Program-made: the position numbers and the translations under genes
The notes under the pieces: generated by a model
Told to the model about the DNA's origin: nothing
The model's input: only the letters and a program-made list of their open reading frames with translations
The model's database searches: none
Shown: positions 10,465 to 20,400 of the stretch, piece after piece
How the letters are laid out: each line of letters starts with the position of its first letter
How positions within the stretch are numbered: position 1 is the stretch's first letter
Source: Methanomassiliicoccaceae archaeon UBA328
GTDB lineage: Archaea > Thermoplasmatota > Thermoplasmata > Methanomassiliicoccales > Methanomethylophilaceae
DNA length: 64,000 nt
Direction of reading: 5' to 3'
Assembly: GCA_002506905.1 (NCBI GenBank)
Contig: DAYM01000013.1
Location: 1 to 64,000 of the forward strand

Positions 10465-10944
10465 ATGGCAAAGGCAAAGAAAGAGCAGCCTAAGACCGAG
10501 GACGAGAATTTCAATTTCATTGTCCGTATCGCATCCAGTGATATCGACGGTCAGAAGAGGGTCGTTATCGGCCTTCAGAGCATCAAAGGCGTAGGTAAGA
10601 GAGTCGCAGAGATCGTTGCAAAGAGAGCAAACGTCGATCCCGAGATGAAATTCGGTAACCTGCCCGATGAGAAAGTCAAAGAGATCGAACAGCTTGTAAC
10701 ATCATATGTCGAGTACGCCCCCAACTGGGTCATAAACAGGCAGATGGATTACGAGACCGGTGCAGACATGCACCTGATCGGAAACGACCTCGATATCATC
10801 CAGAAAGATGACATCAACAGGCTCAAGATGATCCGCTGTTACCGCGGAGTCAGGCATGAGACCCATCACAAGGTCAGAGGACAGAGAACACGTTCCAACG
10901 GAAGGAAAGGCCTTACGATGGGCGTCCAGAAGAAAACGAGCTGA
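10465..10944 (+). CDS. rps13: Small-subunit ribosomal protein uS13
   Basis: This protein sits in the head of the 30S subunit and contacts tRNA and the central protuberance. The uS13 signatures are IGLQSIKGVGKRVAEI and the basic C-terminus CYRGVRHETHHKVRGQRTRSN. The start at 10465 (159 residues) follows a GGAGG site 9 bases upstream; the in-frame ATG upstream at 10414 is in the leader. It is first gene of the archaeal S13-S4-S11-RpoD operon. Confidence 0.97.
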   Translation: MAKAKKEQPKTEDENFNFIVRIASSDIDGQKRVVIGLQSIKGVGKRVAEIVAKRANVDPEMKFGNLPDEKVKEIEQLVTSYVEYAPNWVINRQMDYETGADMHLIGNDLDIIQKDDINRLKMIRCYRGVRHETHHKVRGQRTRSNGRKGLTMGVQKKTS

Positions 10945-10954
10945 GGTGTTATAA

Positions 10955-11605
10955 ATGGGAGATCCTAAATTTCCGCGTAAATCATATGATACACCTTCTC
11001 ACCCTTGGCAGGGCGAGAGGATCAAGGCCGAGGTCGAGATCGTTCGTCAGTTCGGACTGAAGAACAAGACCGAGGTTTGGAAAGCACAGACAACCCTGAG
11101 GAACTTCAGGAAACAGTCCAGGGAACTTCAGGCCCGCCTCAGGACCGGAGATGCCCAGGCAAAGATCGAGGCAGATGCACTTATCAACAAGTGTTCCCGC
11201 ATCGGTGTCCTGCCCGTAACAGGCGGAACACTGAACGACATCCTCGTCCTGACCGAGGCAGACATCCTGTCCCGCCGTCTTCAGACCGTTGTGTTCGAGA
11301 AAGGTCTCGCAACAACGATCAAGCAGGCAAGGCAGATGATCACACACGGACATGTTCACATCAACGGCCACAGGGTCACCGTCCCCGGATACATCGTTAC
11401 TAGGGCGGAAGAGGAATCTGTCGGCTACAACGACGCATCGCCTTTCACTGATGAGATGCACCCTATGAGGATATCCGCAGAGCAGGCAGCAGCCAACGCA
11501 TCGGCCAAGGCCGAGGCACAGGCAAAAGCAGACGCAGAGGCAGCAGCAGCCGCCAAAGCAGACGCAGAGGAAGCAGGAATCACAGCACAGGATGGTGAGA
11601 TCTGA
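10955..11605 (+). CDS. rps4: Small-subunit ribosomal protein uS4
   Basis: A primary 16S rRNA binder. It has the N-terminal [20 protein letters not shown] typical of archaeal S4 and an S4 RNA-binding domain ([33 protein letters not shown]). At 216 residues it exceeds the usual length of about 180, because of a C-terminal tail from about residue 180 made of Ala, Lys, Glu and Asp repeats ([20 protein letters not shown]). The last base of its stop is the first base of rps11. Confidence 0.97.
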   Translation: MGDPKFPRKSYDTPSHPWQGERIKAEVEIVRQFGLKNKTEVWKAQTTLRNFRKQSRELQARLRTGDAQAKIEADALINKCSRIGVLPVTGGTLNDILVLTEADILSRRLQTVVFEKGLATTIKQARQMITHGHVHINGHRVTVPGYIVTRAEEESVGYNDASPFTDEMHPMRISAEQAAANASAKAEAQAKADAEAAAAAKADAEEAGITAQDGEI

Positions 11606-11997
11606 TGGCAGCAGCACAGAAATGGGGAATAGCTAACATCTACGCAAGCTACAACAACATTATGATCACCCTCACAGACGTCACCGGCGCTGAGACCCTT
11701 GCAAAGGTCACCGGCGGAATGGTCGTCAAGCAGGCAAAGGACGAGTCATCGCCTTACGCAGCACAGAGGGCAGCCGAGAAGATCGCTGAAGTAGCAGGCG
11801 AGAAAGAGATCGTCGGAGTACACGTCAGGGTACGTGCACCCGGAGGAAACAAATCTACTTCTCCCGGACCCGGAGCACAGGCAGCGATCCGTGCTCTCGC
11901 CAGGGCCGGACTCAAGATCGGCCGCATCGAAGATGTGACCCCTGTTCCGCACGACGGAACCAAGAAGAAAGGCGGACGCAGAGGACGCAGGGTCTGA
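11605..11997 (+). CDS. rps11: Small-subunit ribosomal protein uS11
   Basis: A platform protein near the mRNA exit. It has the characteristic [22 protein letters not shown] start and a conserved C-terminus with [19 protein letters not shown] and the basic GRRGRRV tail. It is 130 residues long, normal for archaea. It overlaps the S4 stop by one base (TGATGG), which suggests tight coupling. Confidence 0.97.
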   Translation: MAAAQKWGIANIYASYNNIMITLTDVTGAETLAKVTGGMVVKQAKDESSPYAAQRAAEKIAEVAGEKEIVGVHVRVRAPGGNKSTSPGPGAQAAIRALARAGLKIGRIEDVTPVPHDGTKKKGGRRGRRV

Positions 11998-12009
11998 GGA
12001 GGCCGTCTT

Positions 12010-12840
12010 ATGGACATTGAAGTACTCGAAATGGCAGAGAGGAAAGGGAAGTTCATTCTCAAGAACTCCTCTCCCGCCATGGCAAACGCCCTCAGGAGGA
12101 CAATGCTGTCCGACATTCCCAAGATGGCCATCGACAAGGTCGAGTTCCACCTCGGACCCATCATGGTCGACGATAAGGAATACGAGAGCGTAACGCCCTT
12201 GTTCGACGAGATCATCGCCCACAGACTCGGAATGGTCCCCGTACCCACCGATTATGAGCTCTTCACCTTCCAGGACGAATGCGTCTGCGGAGGAGAGGGC
12301 TGTCCCAGCTGTACGATCATGTACAGCCTGAACAAGATCGGTCCGTGCACGGTACTTTCCGGAGACATGGTCCCTCTGGGCAATCCAGATCTGAAAGTGA
12401 AGGACGAGAACATACCCATCGTCGAGCTCACGGACGGACAGGCAGTGCTCATTTACGCAACAGCGGTAATGGGAACGGCCAAGAAGCACGTGAAGTGGCA
12501 GGCGGCATTCGGTGTAGGATACAAATACCTCCCGATGATCACCATCGACCCCAAGAAGGCCGACGATCCGGACGTCCTCAACGTCATCGATCTCTGCCCC
12601 AGGCACGTGTTCGCCGAGAAGAAGGGAAAGCTCACGGTCGAGAACTCTTACGCATGTTCGCTCTGCAACACATGCAAGAATGCGACTAACGGAGCCGTCT
12701 CTGTCAAAGGAGACGACACCAACTTCCTCTTTACCTTCGAGACGGACGGTTCGCTCACAGCGAAACAGGTCCTCGACAAGGCAGTAGAGATCCTTTCCGA
12801 AGAGGCCAAGGAATTGGCCCAACAGGTCGAATCGCTTTAA
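12010..12840 (+). CDS. rpoD: DNA-directed RNA polymerase subunit D (Rpo3)
   Basis: This is the alpha/RPB3-like assembly subunit, which pairs with subunit L. The N-terminal dimerisation region (FILKNSSPAMANALRRTMLSD) and an insert domain are present. The insert carries LCPRHVF followed about 20 residues later by CSLCNTC, which is the C-x20-C-x2-C-x2-C spacing of the 4Fe-4S type of archaeal D subunits. An additional CVCGGEGCPSC motif occurs near residue 95. A GGAGG site precedes the ATG. The L18e-L13-S9 genes that often follow in archaea are absent here. Confidence 0.97.
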   Translation: MDIEVLEMAERKGKFILKNSSPAMANALRRTMLSDIPKMAIDKVEFHLGPIMVDDKEYESVTPLFDEIIAHRLGMVPVPTDYELFTFQDECVCGGEGCPSCTIMYSLNKIGPCTVLSGDMVPLGNPDLKVKDENIPIVELTDGQAVLIYATAVMGTAKKHVKWQAAFGVGYKYLPMITIDPKKADDPDVLNVIDLCPRHVFAEKKGKLTVENSYACSLCNTCKNATNGAVSVKGDDTNFLFTFETDGSLTAKQVLDKAVEILSEEAKELAQQVESL

Positions 12841-12858
12841 ACGATTTTCATTTTATTT

Positions 12859-12876
12859 CCGGGTCTTCGGACCCGG
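12859..12876. terminator. Bidirectional hairpin between rpoD and polC
   Basis: CCGGGTC-TTCG-GACCCGG is a 7-bp stem with a stable TTCG tetraloop, in the 53 bases between two convergent genes. It can serve both strands. Confidence 0.6.
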
Positions 12877-12893
12877 ATCACTTTAATTATTGA

Positions 12894-15800
12894 TCAGTAG
12901 AAATCAGACAGTTTGCATTTCTTGATCTTGTCGTTGTTGAACACGGAATCCATGCTCATCGACAGTATCTCGATCCTGTCCTTGGTGTACTCGTCGAGTT
13001 CGTATTTCTCCGCGATCTCCCTTGAGATGTTGAGATACTTCCTGACACTGGCCTCGTGTACCGTAAGGTTGAGCGAATGGCCGCATTTGGTGCATACGCC
13101 GCTCAGAGGGACCCTTCTGTACTTCTCGCCGCATTTGGTGCATCTCACGGTCTGGGATGCGAAACTTCTGAGGTTTCCGATCATGTCGGGCATGAAGTGT
13201 TTGTTGATGACCTTGGTCGCAACATCCTTCTCATCGACGGCACGGATGATCTTACCGAGCATCAGCTGGGCGTTCATCTTATCCATCATGGTCTCCAGAG
13301 TTGTGTATGCGGAGTACTTCGGTCCCTCGGCAATATCATGCGTATCGTGGGTGAATCCGAATCCTTCGTACTGACGGAGAGTACCGATACGGCCCCCCAC
13401 AAGGTCCATCATCTTATCGATCTCCTTAGGATCTCTCATTTCCATTGCGGCCTTATAGAACTCCAGAGGATATTTCCTCAGGCAGTCCACGTTATGGGCC
13501 TCCTTATCGATCTCGTTAGGGTCCAGTCTCGTAGTAAGGACGAGAGGGGCATCCATGAGTCCTCCGCGTCTGTTGGGCAGGAAGGTCCTGGAGAAGTTCA
13601 GCAGACCGTCCAGTGCCAATATGACACAGTCCTCATCGCCGTCGCAGTTCCTTCTTTTTGCCGCATGGAAGAACGGATGTCCGTAGCATCCTCTGACATC
13701 GGAATAACCGATGATACGGCTCAGGATACATCCTGAGGTATGAGGTGCCAGTGCGTATGTGAGATGGCCGATGAGATCTGTCCTGTTGGTGACATTATAG
13801 TATCTGTCCATTCCGTAAAGCTCTGCCAGTTCATCGTCGATGAAGTTGGCCACCTTGACGAGATAGTTTCCGCAGTCGAGTGCGGGAATGATATCCTGGA
13901 CCTTCAGTTCCACGATCTGTTCCGGATCCGTAAGAGGGTCTCCGTTCCAGTCGTGGGTGTAACCCAGTTCATGGGCCTTTTCGATGGATAATCCGATCTC
14001 ACGCGGTTTGAAGTGTGTGATGGGGATATCGGTCATATCGAAACGGATCGTACCTTCTTTGAACATGGATACGCCGTTCTTCGATCTGAGGATACCTTTT
14101 TCCAAGGTCTCCGGTGTCTTTACTTTAGAGATCAGTTTTTCCATGCATTTGAGATCGACGGATCTCTCTCCGAGATTCTCAAGGGCATCGTTGAATTCTT
14201 TTTCGATGTCGATCCTGGTCATCGGAGGTCCGCCGCCTGCGGTGTATTGTTCGGTCACGCCCATATCTATGGTGTGGCATCTGCAATCCCTGCACCATGT
14301 ACGGAACGTGACAGTACCGCATTCCGGACATTTCCTCTTGCTGACCTCTGCTTCGATATACGCGGCGTTGTCGCTCTTGAAACCCGATGCGTTGGCCCTG
14401 GCGGTCTTGACCGCACATCCGATATCCTTTCTGGGCTGAGTATTCTGGCCCAGAGGGAATATGGACTGGAGTTTGGGCGATAGTTCACGTTCCTTTGCTT
14501 TTTCGGGACGTCCCATCCTTGTTCCGATACGGGTCATGGCCCTTGCGCGGACCGGATAACCGGCGGCCTTGCCGACTGCTGTCAGGCTGTCGTTGCCTTC
14601 CAGTTCGGTATCGGAGACGATCTTGCCGTCCTTCAGTCTGAGACCGAGACATTCTATCATCGGAAGAGAGTATCTTTCCGACACCGTTGCCTTGCCTTCT
14701 CTGAATATGTGCGGTGCGCAGAGGTCTTCCAGGGTCCTCTTTGTGGATGCATCGGTGACGATCGTAAGTTTGTTATCGGAATAGGTTCCGTTTTCGAGGA
14801 TCGCGCTTCTGAGTTCCCTGAGCTTGTCGGTGTTGACATCGGACCACATCAGGTTGAATTTGGGATGAAGGGCGACGCCGAACTGTTTTGACATCTCCTT
14901 CGAGCGTTCGTATGTGGGGTCCTGCCAATCATCGGGCAGTTCGCCTTTGGCGAGGATCTCCTCTCTGTGCCATTCGATGGGATATCCGCAGGGGACCAAT
15001 ACGTGATTGTTCTCGCAGAATTCTCCGAACGGGATCAGGATCTCCCCGTTATCCACGATCTCTTTGATCTGGTCCCTTACGGCTATGACCTCTTCTTTGG
15101 TCTGACAATAGACCAGGTCACCGTTCTTGAGCAACAGATGCGGTCCTTCCAGCATATCGCACGGAGTGACCACGCAGGCCTTTCCGGGCCTTTCGATCTT
15201 GAGCTGTGTTCCCAAGGCCATGAACTCATCCATGGCATACATGGATGCGGGGCTGTACGCGAGGGATGCAAGTCCGGATGTCCTTGCCCTTCCGTATCTT
15301 AATCTGAATCCTCCGACCGCGCACGGGTGTCCGAAGATAGGACGTCCGGCGACCAGGTCCTTGAGGTATTTGTATGAAGGTTCGACCTTCTTCTCTCCGG
15401 TCTCTTTGGTGTCGGTGGTCTTATGGGCATCGAGATATTGGCCGATGAAGTCCCATCCTTTGATGCCTAATTTGTCGACGTGCTTCTTCAGCTTTGCCGC
15501 TTTCAGACACATACCTTCGGCGATGACCAGACAGGCTCCTCCCCTGACACGGTTGGTCTCGATCCTGGGAAGGTCCCTGAATCCAGATATCTCCACCTGT
15601 TCCGTGCCTTCTCCGTCCACGCACACGGGACAGTTGTTGACAATAAGTGCGATCTCTGCGGAAGTAGGTGTGAACTGCAAGTGCTGGCACTGTTTGTATA
15701 ACTGGATCTCCTCATCGAACCTAGCGGCCTCTTGGGGAGTGGGTATGTATCTTCCGATACCCAATGCTTGCCTGACCATATCGGCGATAAGGACACTCAT

Positions 15801-16277
15801 GGCCTGAGCGGTACCTCCCGCAGCACGGATAGGTCCGGCGAACATGAGATCGATGTAGTTCGTGCCGTCATCGTTCATTTTGATCTTGGTGTCCGCAATA
15901 CCTTCCAGAGGTGCGACCAGGATACCTTCCGTAAGGACGGCCAGTCCGACCCTGATCGCCCTGTCCACAGCCTTTTCAAGGCTTTCTGCGGGCTTGTTTG
16001 CGACCTCTTCCGCGATCTTCAGAGCGACGATCTCACGATTCTTGCACTCCTCGGTGAGCCTTCTGATATCTTCGGCCACACCTTCGACATGATAATCCGA
16101 CAGAAGTTTCTCGACACGGGAAGCAAGGTCTTCCGCCTGAGGGATCTCCACATGGTCCTCCGGATCGAAACCCTTCTTCCTGGCGGCCTCTGCGATCTCA
16201 TAGCAGTGATCGTTCATTTTGGAGAGTTTTGAGAAATACTCTCCCATTTCCTCACTTACGGCGACCTTCGAAGGCAT
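12894..16277 (-). CDS. polC: DNA polymerase D large subunit (DP2)
   Basis: This is the catalytic subunit of the archaeal family D replicative polymerase, which works with DP1 and PCNA. The active-site motif NCDGDEDCVILALDGLLN lies near residue 880. Zinc-binding pairs are visible in CPECGTVTFRTWCRDC (about 670) and CTKCGEKYRRVPLSGVCTKC (about 1060). At 1127 residues it has no intein, unlike many archaeal DP2 genes. The start at 16277 (MPSKVAVSEEMGEYF) is one base after the upstream GTPase stop and has a GAGGAAG site, so the longer reading frame from 16328 is rejected. DP1 is not in the window. Confidence 0.97.
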   Translation of the reverse strand: MPSKVAVSEEMGEYFSKLSKMNDHCYEIAEAARKKGFDPEDHVEIPQAEDLASRVEKLLSDYHVEGVAEDIRRLTEECKNREIVALKIAEEVANKPAESLEKAVDRAIRVGLAVLTEGILVAPLEGIADTKIKMNDDGTNYIDLMFAGPIRAAGGTAQAMSVLIADMVRQALGIGRYIPTPQEAARFDEEIQLYKQCQHLQFTPTSAEIALIVNNCPVCVDGEGTEQVEISGFRDLPRIETNRVRGGACLVIAEGMCLKAAKLKKHVDKLGIKGWDFIGQYLDAHKTTDTKETGEKKVEPSYKYLKDLVAGRPIFGHPCAVGGFRLRYGRARTSGLASLAYSPASMYAMDEFMALGTQLKIERPGKACVVTPCDMLEGPHLLLKNGDLVYCQTKEEVIAVRDQIKEIVDNGEILIPFGEFCENNHVLVPCGYPIEWHREEILAKGELPDDWQDPTYERSKEMSKQFGVALHPKFNLMWSDVNTDKLRELRSAILENGTYSDNKLTIVTDASTKRTLEDLCAPHIFREGKATVSERYSLPMIECLGLRLKDGKIVSDTELEGNDSLTAVGKAAGYPVRARAMTRIGTRMGRPEKAKERELSPKLQSIFPLGQNTQPRKDIGCAVKTARANASGFKSDNAAYIEAEVSKRKCPECGTVTFRTWCRDCRCHTIDMGVTEQYTAGGGPPMTRIDIEKEFNDALENLGERSVDLKCMEKLISKVKTPETLEKGILRSKNGVSMFKEGTIRFDMTDIPITHFKPREIGLSIEKAHELGYTHDWNGDPLTDPEQIVELKVQDIIPALDCGNYLVKVANFIDDELAELYGMDRYYNVTNRTDLIGHLTYALAPHTSGCILSRIIGYSDVRGCYGHPFFHAAKRRNCDGDEDCVILALDGLLNFSRTFLPNRRGGLMDAPLVLTTRLDPNEIDKEAHNVDCLRKYPLEFYKAAMEMRDPKEIDKMMDLVGGRIGTLRQYEGFGFTHDTHDIAEGPKYSAYTTLETMMDKMNAQLMLGKIIRAVDEKDVATKVINKHFMPDMIGNLRSFASQTVRCTKCGEKYRRVPLSGVCTKCGHSLNLTVHEASVRKYLNISREIAEKYELDEYTKDRIEILSMSMDSVFNNDKIKKCKLSDFY

Positions 16278-16278
16278 T

Positions 16279-17301
16279 TCATTCTTCCTCTTCGGATCCT
16301 TCCTGAGGTATCTCTGCCTCTGCTGCATTCTTGCGGAAGATCTCTCTGAGGTTGCCTATGAGAAGGACCCTGAGCTCATCCATTCCGTCACCGGTCTCTG
16401 CCGAGAAATGGAGGTTTCCGCTGTCCGTGCGCATAAGGTCTGTCTTGCTCTCGGCGACGATTATAGGTACGCCTTCGAAGCTGTTGCGGATCGATGCCAG
16501 AAGCTCTGTCTGTTTCTCCATGGAGTAACCGCACGTCTCTGAAGGATCCAAAATGAATAGCATTATGTCTGTAAGGTATCTGAGTGCGAGGACGGCCTGT
16601 TTCTCGATGTCATTCCTGTCTTCGAAACTGCGGTCCAGAAGGCCGGGTGTATCTATGATCTGGAACTTTCTCCAGTCATCTTCGATATGGCCTACCACGA
16701 TACCTTTGGTCGTGAAAGGATACGGAGCTATCTGAGGTGCCGCCGTACTCAGTACGGTGACCAGTTTGCTCTTTCCTACGTTAGGGAAACCTGCCACCAC
16801 GAGTGTGGGCACCTGAGGGTCCACGGCGGGAAGGTTCCTGAATTTGTTCTTTGCATCCTGGAGGAACAGAAGGTCCTTTGAGATCTGGTTGATGTATGAT
16901 GAGAGACGGCCGTAGAAGCTGCTCTTGATACTGTTGAGGATCTTCGGGTCCTTCGTGCGTCTGACCTCTCTGAGGGACTCGTTCTTGAGTTTCTCGACCC
17001 TGTTGGATGCCCAGTTGAGTGCCCCGAGGGATTTCTTGTACTGATCGATGCCGATGATGAGGTCGATGAGTTCGGGAAGGAAATCATCTTCCTTCTCCAT
17101 TCTCGGGAATTTCTTGACATATCCGCCCAGGGTAGTGACGACAATGTCTCCCGAAGCGGTTATCTTGGCCAGAATCGTCTTCTTCTTGGTATCCAGAGCA
17201 TCGGAGCCTGTCTTGGAGATCTTCGCTGCTCTGTGGAATGTCTTCTCAATGAGTTCGTCCGCGGAAAGGACGGTTGGTATGTTATAGTTCATTCCGGCCA
17301 T
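16279..17301 (-). CDS. Nog1-type (Obg/HflX superfamily) GTPase
   Basis: A GTPase of the NOG1 branch, implicated in large ribosomal subunit assembly. An N-terminal helical bundle (about 1-160) precedes the G domain: G1 GFPNVGKSKLV, G3 DTPGLLD, and the G4-equivalent VAESKTDL in place of NKxD. It is 340 residues long with an acidic C-terminal tail (EGSEEEE). It is translated immediately before polC, one base apart. MNYNIP at 17292 is an alternative start. Confidence 0.9.
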   Translation of the reverse strand: MAGMNYNIPTVLSADELIEKTFHRAAKISKTGSDALDTKKKTILAKITASGDIVVTTLGGYVKKFPRMEKEDDFLPELIDLIIGIDQYKKSLGALNWASNRVEKLKNESLREVRRTKDPKILNSIKSSFYGRLSSYINQISKDLLFLQDAKNKFRNLPAVDPQVPTLVVAGFPNVGKSKLVTVLSTAAPQIAPYPFTTKGIVVGHIEDDWRKFQIIDTPGLLDRSFEDRNDIEKQAVLALRYLTDIMLFILDPSETCGYSMEKQTELLASIRNSFEGVPIIVAESKTDLMRTDSGNLHFSAETGDGMDELRVLLIGNLREIFRKNAAEAEIPQEGSEEEE

Positions 17302-17322
17302 GTTCGAGTGTAGAACGACCCT

Positions 17323-17350
17323 CCTTATAAAACAGTCGTACGCGCGCGTT
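17323..17350 (-). promoter_or_regulatory. nog1-polC promoter with CGCG element
   Basis: On the minus strand a TATA box (GTTTTATAAGG, 17323-17333) lies about 25 bases before the ATG. A CGCGCGCG run at 17341-17348 sits just upstream of it. Confidence 0.55.
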
Positions 17351-17430
17351 GTGTTGTAGATAGAAGGATATGGGAAGTTATCGGACTTCGGAAAAAAAGA
17401 AGGGGGAAAAAGTTTCGTCCTCTGTGCAGG

Positions 17431-20400
17431 TCATTCGGCACCTTTGAATGTCGCTTTGACGAGCCAGAGGTCGTTATGCATGGTCTTGTCGGGGTCCAGG
17501 GCAGACGGGATCACCGCATACGGGCAGTCAAGTATCTGAACTCCGCAGACGACCTTCCAGGTTCCGGTGCATCCTCCGAACACACGGTCGAATGCGGACA
17601 GGTTCGTTCTGATGTTCACGCATATCTGTATTTCCGGATAGCCGTCGGCGTCGCCGAGGAAACCGGGGGTGTTCATTCCGGTGTAGACCTTTATTCCGAG
17701 GTACGTGTTATCGTAGATGACGGTCTTCGGATCGAGGCCGTACGGATTCTCTATGTTGAGAAGGAGTTCCTCGACCTCGCCCACAAGGCACTTCAGTCCG
17801 TCCTCCATGAAATCCGAATCGATCATGAGGTATGCCTCGAACCCTATGCATCCTGCGGAGGCCGGGTCGGTTACGTCGAGAGAGACGTACAGGGAAGCTT
17901 CCACAAGGCAGTCCGAAAGCATCTCTATTGCCGATGTGACCGCATTCTGAGTTGCGGTCTGGAAGAACTGTGCCAGATCTCCGGTCGAAAGCAGTGTTCC
18001 CATCTGTCCCAGGGTCTCCGACGCGGAGTCCTTGATGATGTTGATCAGCTGTGTCCTGACCATGACTCCCGTAAGAAGTCCTCCGCAGTTCTTTGTCCCG
18101 GGCGTTCCGTCTTCGAACACCCATTCGCAGGCGCCGTCGGATACTCTCTGCCAAGTGTAGCTGTCGTTGGTGGTGTCCTTCTTCGCGGGGGTCTTGTCCA
18201 CGCTGTTGCCGTCGCTGTCGAAGAGCTGAACGTATTCTCCCTTCTTCAGAGCGTTGGATGCAGCGTTGTTGAGGAACGATCCCGGAAGGTCTATGACCAG
18301 TCTTCCGCCGGGGCCGATGGTCTCTCCCGATATCACGTAGACCTTTGCCGCGCTGGAACCGGCGCATATCTTGTAGCCGTCCAGATCGACGGATTCGGAG
18401 GATGCGTTGAAGAGTTCTACCCATTCATAGCCCTTGTCCGTTCCTTCCGGGTTGGATTCGAATTCGTTGATGACGACCCCGTTCTCGAACGGCGCCGTGT
18501 ACTTGAGATTCAGACCGATGTCGAATGACAGCTTTGCGCCGCCGATCGGAATGTTGGAGAGCATCGTTCCCACGCCGGGAATGTCCTGAACGGATACGTC
18601 GATCTCGTTGTACTTCACCAGTTCCGGGAGGACGAGGTCGAACTCTATGCCGTTCACAAGGCCGCTGAATGCTATCAGGTACTTGTTGGACTTCATCAGC
18701 GGATCGACATCCGCAGAAACGTTCCAGTCATCCCCTTCCAGGGAGCAGGCACCGGTGACGAGCAGTTTCTTCGAACTTCCCTCTCCGGTCTGCTTGATGG
18801 TGATCGCACCGTACACATCTATTCCGGCCACTTCGGTCTCCATCGATACGGTCGCAAGGGTCTTCGTGGATTTCGAGAGGGATGCCAGGTTGAGGGTGAC
18901 GGCTATCGTGAATCCCATGAACTTCGCACCTATCGTCTGCTGTGAGGCGTTGACCTTGACGATCCAATCCAGGAAATCCTCTGCCACGGAGGCGAACCAG
19001 CTGTCCAGTGTGTTCTCGATTATCGATCTCAGCTGTTCCAGAGGCTCCATCAGCGCCATGTAGATGCGTTCGACGATGTCCGCTACGAATTTGGCGGCCT
19101 CGATGAATGCGGAAGCAAGGACGTTCAATGCATCCATGATCATGTCCATGATCTTCTTTATCGGCTCCATTATGGGTTCGAGGATGGACAGGATGGCGGT
19201 CCATGCATCCCCCAGAAGTGTGTTGCTGGCATTGTACGCATTCACGCCTACGAGCTTCCAGGAGCTGGCCACGGGGATCTTGATCGTGAGGTCGATCTCG
19301 CAGGTATCCTCTATCTTGGAATCCGCCACTCCCATGGAACCGCTGAGGCTGTTGCTGCTGGATGCGGTGAATACGAGCGTATCCCTGATCTCTGCCGAGA
19401 ACATGGTGCAGTAGGAGAGGCCCGAGTTCTGGAAGAATCCGACATAGTGGATGTTCTCATCCTTGTTGGCGTTCGGTCCGTTGATCTTGATGGTCGGGGA
19501 GGATATGATGTCGAGATCGATGGTCTCTGTAGCCGTCCTTCCGCTGGAGTCGGTGACCTCGAAGCAGTCCTTTCCGGGAAGTTCGGTGACCCCGTAATAG
19601 GCGTTGATGGACAGGGTGCTGCATGTTTCTTCGCAGATGCTGTTGATGCGTCCGGGAACATCGGTGACCATGTCTCCGAGATTCATGCCGCCTTTTGCGA
19701 TCTCCCTGATGATCTTCTTCAGTGTGCCGTCCTTGCCCTTTTCCACATTGGCAAGGGCGGAGAAACCTGTCATGAGGGAATCGACCGCAGATGTGTACGA
19801 ATCGACGATCCCTGTGATCTGGGACGAAGACATGACCGCGTTCACCGTTGCGTTGATAAGGTCTTCATCGAGCGCCGTTCCGTATTCGTCCTCGATCTCA
19901 GATGTCAGGCCGTCATAGAGGTGGGAGCGGATGCTGGATTCGAAGCCGTCCACGCCGTATATGGAATGGCGGTCGGTATCGATGACCTCGTAGATCGAGG
20001 CGTAGAACGGATCTATCATTACCTGCGATGTGATGGATGCGGACATGGTGTTCGTGTAGACGGTGTCGCTGTTGTTCAGGGCGGATGCTATGTTCTTGGC
20101 GACGGTATCCATGAAGGCTTCGTCGTCCATCGCGTTCACGCTGAACCTGATGGTGCCGAATGATTTCCTATCGCCTATCTCCAAGGCGGCCCTGTTGATG
20201 ATCTCGGCGAACCATTCTCTGAGCTCATTGTTGTCGCCTCTGTATGTCTTCTTGAAATCGGTGATCCCGTTCCAGGACATGAGGTCTGCAGAAGGATAAG
20301 GTACCGATATGCTGACCGATGAGGCCTCTTCTCCCACTATGGCGGAAACATATGCCTGATCGATCGTGACCGTGAACGACTTTCCGGAGTTCAGGTACCT

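Noticed and set aside
12894..16277. Intein in PolD large subunit, and in RtcB.
   Set aside because: Both proteins have normal lengths and uninterrupted catalytic motifs.
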